64,000 nucleotides of DNA from Collybia mongolica (lineage: Eukaryota > Basidiomycota > Agaricomycetes > Agaricales > Clitocybaceae), in NCBI GenBank assembly GCA_013420905.1, contig JAAXNY010000016.1, positions 1,488,001 through 1,552,000 of the forward strand. Reading direction: 5' to 3'. The translations under genes and the position numbers were made by a program. The notes under the pieces were generated by a model. It saw only the letters and a program-made list of their open reading frames with translations. It was not told the DNA's origin and made no database searches. Numbering within the stretch: the first letter of the stretch is position 1; the number at the start of each line of letters is the position of its first letter. Positions 55,566 through 64,000 of this stretch are shown here, piece after piece.

Positions 55566-57778
55566 GATTGACCGGTTGAATGAGGGTGGCGGACCAAGAA
55601 GAGCTGAAAACGCTTTGGAACAGCAATATTCTGGGCGTCAGCCTCCTATCGTGTCGCAATGCAAGGTTGGATTGAATTCATATCTTTCCGGCGAAATTGA
55701 GGCGGACATTCCCCAAATACCCACCTGAAAGACCAACTCACAGTCTGAAGCTAATGGCTAAACCCCGGTACAAGCTAGTCACCAATTTAGAGATGTAAAG
55801 GCATGGGATGGTTCAAAGGTCTCTTGCATTCCTCCGAGGCTCGGTAGCAGATTATTTTACCATCCAGACCTCACCTAACGCTATGCGATGTCGACTCCGA
55901 ACAAGCATATAGTGTTCGCCCGAAGTACAACGCTCTGTGATTAAATGATCCGGTCTCGTCCTTGGTTTGGGCCCAAAACTACGGTTCTGCTTTAATTTAT
56001 TGATACCGCCGGTGGTGAGAACAGGGATATGCAGTTGCGCAGGAGTTGGGGGAACGGCTGAGCACATTAAGAAAATTGCTGGGTCGAGCACAAGTCAAAC
56101 ATCGTTCGAGATTGGTAGAAGTTGTTAAGGGAAAGCTCCGCAATAGTCATCAAGTCAAAGTATATATAGTTTATGCCAAGGTGGGTGGGTCACTGCGGGC
56201 ATTTCCAGTCTAGAGGAAGCCATCGCGTAAAAGATGTTGTTCAAGTTCCGTCACACACCGTTCGATTTCCGGAGTTCGCCGTATTGAGATCAAGCATGCC
56301 GTTGTGCCGGAGACGATCCGTTTTAGCAGGGCTTGAGTTTAATATCGTCTTAGTCTCAAATCCTCGTATAGCACCTGAACCTTCGAAATCTTTTCATGCC
56401 AGTATACGAAGAAGGTGAACCATACACTCGCGGAAGGGCGAGGGTTAGGTTTGGTTAGCATGAACAACGTATGATCTTATCTTACCGGGGATAAGATCGA
56501 TGATAAGATCCTACACAGCCTCATGGGCCAAGAAAAAGCCAAGGCAACACAAATCCATGTTGCTGTCAATTCCACCGTTCATAACTTGATCCTTGACCAT
56601 GAGCACCTTTCCGTGTACACGAAATACTGTATCGATACTCCCGGATTATAAATGATGCAAGAACGTTGAGAGGAACGGTTCGTCAACCAGAGCCCAAAAC
56701 GGCGGAGATTTGGGATATGGGCTTGGAATTGGATTTGTAGGCAAGTTCAATCATGTCTTCGTTGAACTTATATGTTCCTTTTTTCCTTTATCATTCGACT
56801 AAGTACCTAGTACCAGTCAATATCCGAGGGCCCCGAATTTTAACCTCACAACGCGTCGTCCATGTTTCGTTTCAATGCCGGGGGCTTTTCGGGGCCCACT
56901 TGGTGACCTAGCAACCCATTACCATGTGGGAGAGGGTTTCTTGCCATCCTGGAGCGATAGCACCTCATGCCTCATGCAGCCGTTTTCGCTCATGGGCGAT
57001 ACTCGTAAAATTTGTGAGGGAGCGTTTGAGAGGTCTGTCACGAGATATGAACCTTCTGCTTCAGAATCCGTCAGCGTCACTACCCCCGATGTCTGATGAC
57101 TGGTCAACGTTCGGATATAACGCAAAGATACATGCGTCTACACGCGTTTTTCATCATGGCGAGTACGATGTCGAGGTGCCGCTAACATAGACGATGAGGT
57201 CAAGAGGTTCGTCGTTAACATCATCTAGCTTAGTTATTTACCGTTGGTAGTGTTCGCCAAGACATTTTCACATCCTTCTTTCTGGTGTAAGGCGCGTGTT
57301 CGTATCAGGTGACGGTAACTGGGAGAGAACAGGAAGGAACACGATTCGACTGCAAGGATGAATATCAGTTACCTCTACCTCGTACGACGTTCTCAACGAG
57401 ATAGGGTGTTTCTCGAGGAATTATTTTGAACTTATAAAATCCGCTGCAGCTGCACCTCCATGGAGCGTCCACCGATGGGATGGTTCGGGCCGTCAAATCA
57501 CGCATATGCCAAGACACTTGTGAGTTGTCCAACCACACCGTTTCCAGGATTCGTCGAAAATTTAGGCTCATTTCCAAGCCACAGCAACGCATGCGGATTG
57601 TTTCACGCGTCTTGTTCGCGTGTTTGTTTTCATATGGGCACTGCTGTGCATGACCTGTAACCAGCTTCTTCAACGCATGTCGTTCGTCAAGGAAGAATTG
57701 AAGCGCCGTGTTTAGACACTTAAAAGCATCCCCTGGCCCTTTGATCACCTCAACTAGGCTCAGTTGCTTCAAAGCACG
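55566..57778. other. Intergenic
   Basis: About 2.2 kb between the MFS gene start and the GH30 pseudogene. Short frames (for example 56875-57096) show no motif. Apart from the GATA cluster at 56473-56510, nothing is recognised. Confidence 0.4.
56473..56510. promoter_or_regulatory. Palindromic GATA-site cluster
   Basis: GATCTTATC, an 8-base spacer, its exact reverse complement GATAAGATC, then GAT and a second GATAAGATC. That makes three WGATAR-type sites in 38 bases. In fungi such clusters bind GATA factors (AreA/Nit2, light and siderophore regulators). The cluster lies about 0.9 kb upstream of the MFS start on one side and 1.3 kb upstream of the GH30 pseudogene on the other, so which gene it served is unclear. 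Confidence 0.4.
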
Positions 57779-60183
57779 ATGCGCAATTCCTATTTCCTCT
57801 CACTTCTTTTCTTTGCACCCCCATTGCCTCGCAGCAAATATGGGATATTGTCGGTCTTCATTTCCGTCTTATCACGCTGATGAAGCTTACGTTTTTGTTT
57901 AGTGGCAGACAACATGGGACCGCTCGAGACTTCTCACCTCTGTCGGCCTGTCCTCTCCCATTAATTTCGTAACGCCCGGACCCATCGGAAATGCCAATAT
58001 CGCTGTGTCTGACTCGCAACAGTTCCAAACTGTCGATGGGTTCGGCGCTACACTCAGTACGAGTTTCTAAACTTTTTGTTGCTGATTCATCCTCATGCCA
58101 CTGCTTTATAGCTGATTCCTCCGCTCTGACACTCAATAACCTGAAGGCGTGTTACTCGTTGCACAATGATCGTGTCCGTCCTAATTTGGGCAATTCACAG
58201 AACCGAAACCCAACCAATTATAACAACCTTCTCAAATACATGTTTAATGGGGCTGACGGTGCGAACGGCGCTGGCCTGAACTACATCCGGGTTGGAATCG
58301 GCGCCTCAGACTTCTCTGCAAATGGTTCATTCGATTCTCGATATCTTATGCTTTGCTAACGGAATATTCCTTCTTCAAAGTGTACAGCTTCGCCGATACA
58401 AGCGGTGACACCTCCTTCAACAGTTTCAACGTCAACCGCGCACCTTCTTACCTTTTCTCGGTACTCAAAGATATTCGAGCAGTCAACAACCGCGTGAAAG
58501 TCCACCTCGCACCCTGGTCGCCTGTATGTATCGCTCTTGTCGAACATCATGGCGTCGATGCTAATGTTTCCCTAGCCTGGATGGATGAAAGACAGCGGCT
58601 CAATGAATGGCGGCTCCCTAAAATCTCAATATGTCAGCGCCTGTGCGCATTCTATACTACATCTTAAACTACAACTCACCTTTGAAATGTAACAGACCCT
58701 ACATATCTTCTCAAGGCCGTACAAGGTTTTCAAAACCAAGGCATTCCCGTTCACGCTATTTCTATCCAGGCAAGCTCATCTGCCCATCTCGATCATGCGT
58801 CATATTGACTTCGGTTAGAACGAGCCCCAACACAGCAACCCTACGTACCCCACATGTACCATAACGCCAGCTGTTGAAGGCCAAATCGGATCAGGCTTGC
58901 GTATTCTCTTGAACAACAATTGACTTTCGGGTGTTAAAATTGTTGGTTACGAGGTACGTTCCTTGCCCAGTCACTTATGACGTGGATTGCTCATATCTAC
59001 GCTATAGCATAATTGGGATACTGCAGGTACTTACCCTGTTCAACTAGTACGTTTAATATTGTGCCACACAGGTCCCGCATATCTGATTACGCTATAGATA
59101 CAAAATGCCAGAAATGCAGTCGCCAGCGTTGCTTTCCATTGCTACGGGGGTAGTGTTTCAAATCAAGACACATTCCACAACGCTTTCCCCAACAAGGTAC
59201 AGCAATGCCGTACCCATAATTATACTTTTGATCGCTGATTCTATGTCGTAGGAAATCTACTTTACCGAATGTACCGGAACAATCAATTCTGACTGGTGGA
59301 GCGACATCAAGGTGTGTTTCTCCTCACATCGGCTTATGCATGGGCTTACGACGGCCTAGTGGTATATGGATAACCTGTAAGTGCGGCCGAGAATTTTGTC
59401 AATCTCAGGAACTCACACTTCTCATGACAGTTGGATCGGTAGCATCCAGAGAAACGCTAAAACAGTACGCAATTTCTATACGTAAGAGGTGGCGGTCTAA
59501 CCTTATGATCATTATTAGGGTTTAATGTGGAACATTGCCCTCGATGGTAACGGAAACCCCAAGCTTCCAGGTACAAGTAGCTGTGGCGGACCGGGATGTC
59601 GTCCCCTCGTCACTGTCAACAGTGATGGCAGCTACAGCTTTAACCAAGAATGTAAGTCGCAACACTCTTAATTTCTTCTTCCAAAGTTAAATCCTCCGTA
59701 GTCTACGCTATGGCCCAGGCTTCTAAGGCTATCATTCCCAAAGATACAGGGGGTCCTTTCGGCCAAAGGATTGGTGTTTCAGTGAACGGATCCCAGGGAT
59801 GGGCACTACGAGTGAGCGCATTCGTTACTCGTCGCGTATCCTCTTCGGAGTGGTTACGTTACTCGCTGGTTGTCCTCAACTGTAAGGTCTTTAAGTTTAC
59901 GTTCATATCATGGCTAACCGTTTCTCAGGGAACGACAACGCTTCCTCCTCCTGGAATCCTACTCCTGTTACCACGACTATTGCTTTCCGAGGAATGCAGG
60001 TAAACGTTCATACGTGGACCGTTGTTACAACACCGTTTCTCACCACCGCCATCGCAGGCAACCTATACTTTCCCTGTAGGCGTGACGACGTTATGGTGGT
60101 TCGCACCTGCTCCGGGGACAGCTAGATCTGCGGGGGATGGAAAATTCAGATTTAATGCTACAACAACGGTCCCTGGTATTTAG
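57779..60183 (+). pseudogene. GH30 glycoside hydrolase, inactivated copy
   Basis: Plus-strand paralog of the intact GH30 gene at 11100-13618, with the same exon order: QTVDGFGATL, DFSANVYSFADTSGDTSF, VHLAPWSP, NEPQHSNPTYP, HCYGGSVSNQDTFHNAFPNK, EIYFTECTGTINSDWW, GNPKLPGTSSCGGPGCRPL, RIGVSVNGSQGWALR and PVGVTTLWWFAPAPG, ending VPGI. Lesions: (1) one base missing in the signal-peptide exon near 57820, so the ATG frame runs out of register before QIWDI; (2) a 4-base tandem duplication (TGGATGGATG) near 58580, which shifts the exon matching WMKDSGTMNGGS; (3) TGA in place of Gly in the LLNNNG segment near 58922. Several introns keep GT-AG ends, and one is GC-AG. Catalytic Glu codons survive. Three independent lesions make sequencing error an unlikely sole explanation. 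Confidence 0.85.
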
Positions 60184-61996
60184 AAGTATGCTTTCAAATG
60201 CTTTCTTATATAACCGCTCTATTTAATAATTTTGAATGCTGGTTAGACGAGAGGAATGAATGAAGGCATGAACAGTGAAGGACGGCGACTAGTTCCGTTG
60301 TCGTAATGATCGACTTGCATTCTAGTAAGATTGAAAACAATCGAAAACCTGTCGGAGAGATTCGCGAGCGGAAATTGTGGTCACGTGCATTTTTTTTTTG
60401 CGTTCACGCTGCACGAGATGTTCTCTCCACCTCAAACTTCCAAATTTCTCTGCCGTTCGGAGAAATCATCAGCGATTTGCAAAACTTAGACCTATCAGAG
60501 AACATATATGTGTCAGAATTAATGCTTCCAGTTCAGGTTCGTGCACGGTTGGTTCTTTTTTTTTTCCTGTGTCCCGACGATCATGATCAGAACGCACTCT
60601 CCCATAGCGGCCCTGACGTCTAAATATCCTTTTTTGGGCCACATGCAGCGAATGCCGAATTTCGCCCCGACAAGTTTCTCGTATCGCAAAGCGTCAGCCC
60701 AAGTATTGTTGGTCAAGCATACGGCCAAAACCCAAACGAACTTGCTCAGGAAATATACATACACCCGACGAGTACAATCAAGTATTGTTGGTCATCAGAA
60801 TCTGTCTCGCTTGGGAGCATCGTGTTTTTCATCGACGAATAGAGTTTAAAAATCATATGGTTGCAGAAGAATTGACGAAGCGTAAGCCTTTCATGCCACC
60901 AAACAATATGACTCTTTTTGACATGAGGCCTAAGGAACGTATTCCGCTCACCGAACGAGACACTCATGCTACGTTACCCATGAATCCACGCGCAATGGCT
61001 CAACGATCGTCTTGAGAAGCTTTGCTGATATGTGCTGGCGATCGATCAGGTTCTGTAGACTGGTTATATGTTTTACTAACTAGTCTTTACCAGCTTGGTA
61101 AAGCTTCATCACGCGATCAGACATGTTAGAGAAACGCCTTCTTCTCTGATCGACGCAGGGGGTCCAAGAATCGAGTCATTGGACAACAACCACGAGGGGG
61201 TTCTCCGTCTCGTTTCTTTTTCAAGCGATAACGCCAAGTTGGGCACGCTTTCGCTTGTACCTCTTGTTAAGGGGCCTCAGAGGGTCGCGTACGTCAGGGT
61301 AAGCCTGGGTCTGTGTCAACGCCACTCCACGTCACTATTTTCTAGGATGTCAGCATTGAAGGAACCCAGGAATGAGCATTGCGGCACACTATTCCCAAAC
61401 CATCAATAATGTTAGACCGATGACATCGTAGGGAGGGTGGGCATCGTTGAGACCAAATCATCCTTCTGAACTCAAACGGCATGTGCCTTCCAGCGATTGC
61501 CCATCAAAATTGAAGATCAAGGCTTGTACTAGACCACTTCTTTTGCCTGCAGGCAGCCATGAACACGCCTAGCTGATTGCAGCCCTCCCGCCTGGCGCGT
61601 CAACCGAACCAAACCGCCTGCTGTGTTTCGCTTACATCATATGCCAGCACATAACAATATTGGGGTCCGGGACGTACAATCTATTTAGCGAGATTGTCGG
61701 TTGTTGCGTGGCCTTCTGATTTGGACCCGTCTATATTTGCTCATGTCAGCCTACACGCACGGGTCCGCCCCTTCCATTTTATCCTACCTATTCTGGAACT
61801 CACGTTGCGTCGGCGACCTTTCCATTCGGTGTTTAGTGCAGGGTCTAGCGGTAGGGTTAGATCGTTTTCATTGTGGGTTTCGATCTGTCGTGCATCCGTT
61901 CTTATAAAACCCTCACTTGTTTTAGTTGTCCCTTAGGGCATTCCTCATCTTTGGCTTTCGAACAACCACATACTACACACTCGCTCAAAATCTGCC
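60184..61996. other. Intergenic with unassigned frames
   Basis: About 1.8 kb. A plus-strand frame ending near 61015 has a protein-like stretch (EELTKRKPFMPPNNMTLFD), and 61095-61409 is open, but neither matches a family I know. The last ~100 bases hold the promoter of the next gene. Confidence 0.35.
61903..61909 (+). promoter_or_regulatory. TATA box of the DUF6699-type gene
   Basis: TATAAAA about 88 bases before the ATG at 61997, with a pyrimidine-containing leader and ACACACTC between. Normal core promoter placement. Confidence 0.5.
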
Positions 61997-63375
61997 ATGG
62001 CTTCCTACTTCCGCAACTTCTTCGGCGTGCAGCCCTCCCTCTCTAGCACTAACGCCCACAACTCAAAATCCCACAAGCGCTCGCCGTCTGCTCCCACGCC
62101 GTCGGTATCGATCCCCGACCCAAGCCTCAGCTACATATACGCTGTGCCAGGGACCACACCTTCGTCGAGCTCGTCGAGAACTCGGGAACGCAGCAACAGT
62201 TATGTCGCTCGCACCAACACACCATCTCCTCTTCGGTATGCCGCTTACGATTCGGGGTCAACGAGGTCCAAGGCCCCCTACGATTCGGGTTCAACAAGAT
62301 CCAAAGCACAGCATTCACGAACATCGCTGCCACTGCCGACCCCGCCACCACAACCTCAAACTCAACCACCGGCACAAAAGCCATCACGGGTGCATATGTA
62401 CAGGAGCATGGGAAACAAGCCGGGCGATCGTCGTAAGTGGTTTAGGATCAGTATCGCCCATGTATACCTCAAGGCTTACGCATTATAACCCCTAAGCCAC
62501 ACCGTATCCGATTTATGCTCATTCATCTTCATTCGGCAGTGTACACTCGGCCTCTAGTTCTTCGTTACACCCTGGGTCTTCGGCATCGGGACACCGCCCT
62601 CCGCCGCCCCCGCGAACAGCGAGCTCGGGGAGTGTAGCACCCTCTGAACCACGCCCAGCTCTCAAACAAAGCCATACTTGGAACAGCGCCTCCAAAAGTG
62701 GTCCCCGTGCGTTCCCCTGTTCCTCCTTCTACCCGGACAAAACAACTAACCCCTCTTCCAACAGAAGCACATGTCTCTTTCCTCAACCCGAACCGGCGCG
62801 CAACGCTGCACATGCACCCGCTCCTCGCCTACAGCCGCCTCCACCGGCCACCCATCTCCTATGACGTCTCCTACACGCCCTCCTCACGCACTGTCGTCGA
62901 CCGCAACACTCTCCAACCTGTCCCTGCACATACCCTCACGCAGCCCGCCACAGAACCGCCCACGCTCATGACCCTCACGCTTAAGTCAGACAAGTTCCCT
63001 TGGACCGTCACCGCCTCATCCGCAGGCGCGAGCAACCAGACCCGCTCCGGGGCGCGCTTCTACCTCGGCGGCTCAAGCCCCTCTGGCGCGAAGCCCGGAA
63101 ACATGCCCGTCACGAACCTTGACGTGCTGTACGCGCTGCACACGACGCTCACCGTGCGGGTGACGCAGCAGGAGTGGGAGGCGCTTGGGCACGGGAGCCG
63201 GGCGCAGCGCAAGGCCACGCGTGCGTACGAGAGGCGCTGTATGAAGATGGGGGGCGGATGGGACGGTGGAGTACGCAGGATCGACTTCCTCGGCGAAAAG
63301 ACACGCCTCGTCGGCGTGGAGATCGACAAGTCTGCCGACGGCGGCGCGGGGAAACTTGTGTTCGGGAAAGCTTAG
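61997..63375 (+). CDS. DUF6699-type protein with disordered N-terminus
   Basis: Starts MASYFRNFFGVQPSLSS, followed by a long Ser/Pro/Arg-rich disordered region that includes a 10-11-residue tandem repeat (YDSGSTRSKAP, YDSGSTRSKAQ). An intron follows GDR (GTAAGT at about 62433), with an acceptor near 62495 leading to TPYPIYAHSSSFGSV. The C-terminal domain (about 62770-63375) reads NRRATLHMHPLLAYSR, then PISYDVSYTPSSRTV, PATEPPTLMTLTL, WTVTASS, PVTNLDVLYALHTTLTVRV and QQEWEALG, ending KLVFGKA. This layout (W/HPLL, YDV, PATxPP, VTxxDVLxxIxxxL, EW) is the fungal DUF6699 domain, of unknown function and abundant in agaricomycetes. Between the middle and C-terminal parts the frame changes near 62650-62700, implying a second intron (acceptor possibly CGCCCAG near 62653) or an error. 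The exon chain is therefore approximate. Confidence 0.7.
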
Positions 63376-64000
63376 TCCCCGTAACCACAGCATCAAAAAT
63401 TTGGGGCCTCGTTTTTCGCGAGGCGAGAGTTGGGGTGATATAGGGACAGGGGCGATAATTTGGGGACATTGTGTTTATATCGACCGCATCATGCACTCTC
63501 TTTTGGATATTAGTGTACTTTAGGTGTATATTATAGGGGTTTTGTATTGTTTTCTTACGTCCAATATACGTCTTAACCGCTGGGCTACATATAACACGAG
63601 TCCCCATTCTCAACACGCGCTGGAGTAACGTAACAAAGCGAGGGTTTATTAGCTAGTACATAGGCTGCAGGTGTGCGTTACAAGGTGTGGAAATAGTATA
63701 GGTGGGAATAGTGAATACATGTGACAAGCCAGGTGGAGAAAATACAGCTCGGAAACGAACACATGTTACACCGGAGAGAAAGAGGTTAACCACAGCTCAC
63801 GCCAACGCCAGGGAAATCGTAGGTGCCCGGGATCGCAGTCAAACATCCTTCCTTGTCTTGATGCGAATTACAGTTCGTCTGGTCATTCTCGGACGCGCAG
63901 CAGCGCAGGCAAAACCGGTTTGCCGAGGGTTCTATTCTGAGCCGTATGAAACCCGCGTTCGTTAGTCATGGAAACGCAGCATTGATATCAATGCAGCCAC
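63376..64000. other. Downstream spacer to the window end
   Basis: No gene recognised. A plus-strand frame at 63702-63965 has no motif. Confidence 0.35.

Noticed and set aside
1..64000. CRISPR arrays, rRNA genes or prophage modules
   Set aside because: No regularly spaced repeats, rRNA motifs or phage genes seen; the sequence is eukaryotic in gene structure throughout.

Overview
The window looks like a piece of nuclear genome from a mushroom-forming basidiomycete (Agaricomycete). Evidence: most genes are cut by short introns of about 50-55 bases with GT(or GC)-AG ends. The protein families present (GH30, GH3, cutinase, BBE-like FAD oxidases, F-box proteins, HET-domain proteins, a DUF6699-type protein, a hAT transposon) are typical of that group. 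There are no bacterial-style operons, rRNA genes or CRISPR arrays, and I found no convincing tRNA.

Layout. 0-7 kb: two tandem berberine-bridge-like FAD oxidase genes on the minus strand, separated by a decayed multi-pass membrane protein gene. 7-18 kb: mostly gene-poor, with an intact secreted GH30 glycoside hydrolase (minus). 18-19.7 kb: an intact-looking paralog of the membrane protein. 20-24.2 kb: a striking CpG-depleted block containing a relic of a GH3 beta-glucosidase. 24.8-28.2 kb: a third FAD oxidase, now a pseudogene, followed by a decayed HET-domain gene. 28.4-44.4 kb: a rearranged block. Two near-identical HMG-box transcription factor genes sit in the arms of a large inverted duplication (about 29.5-34.2 kb and 40.2-44.4 kb). 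The arms flank a second decayed HET gene and one full-length GH3 beta-glucosidase gene, whose 3' end is copied in the left arm. A 0.88 kb hAT transposon with a perfect 8-base target duplication sits on the left outer edge, next to a third copy of the HMG 3' flank. 45-51 kb: F-box fragments, a decayed DUF6593-like gene, a WRN/RNase D-like 3'-5' exonuclease and a hAT end. 51-55.6 kb: a cutinase preceded by a perfect 43-base hairpin, a 480-residue F-box protein and an MFS transporter. 57.8-60.2 kb: a GH30 pseudogene with three inactivating lesions. 62-63.4 kb: a DUF6699-type gene.

The main theme is duplication followed by decay: FAD oxidase (2 intact + 1 dead), GH30 (1 + 1), GH3 (1 + truncated copy + CpG-depleted relic), HET (2 dead), HMG (2 + one 3' flank remnant), membrane protein (1 + 1 decayed), small secreted protein (1 + truncated copy). 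The live genes suggest a plant-matter or cell-wall-degrading lifestyle with secreted oxidases. The most unusual element is the palindromic HMG-box duplication with a nested inversion. All functional calls come from reading motifs by eye, without database searches.
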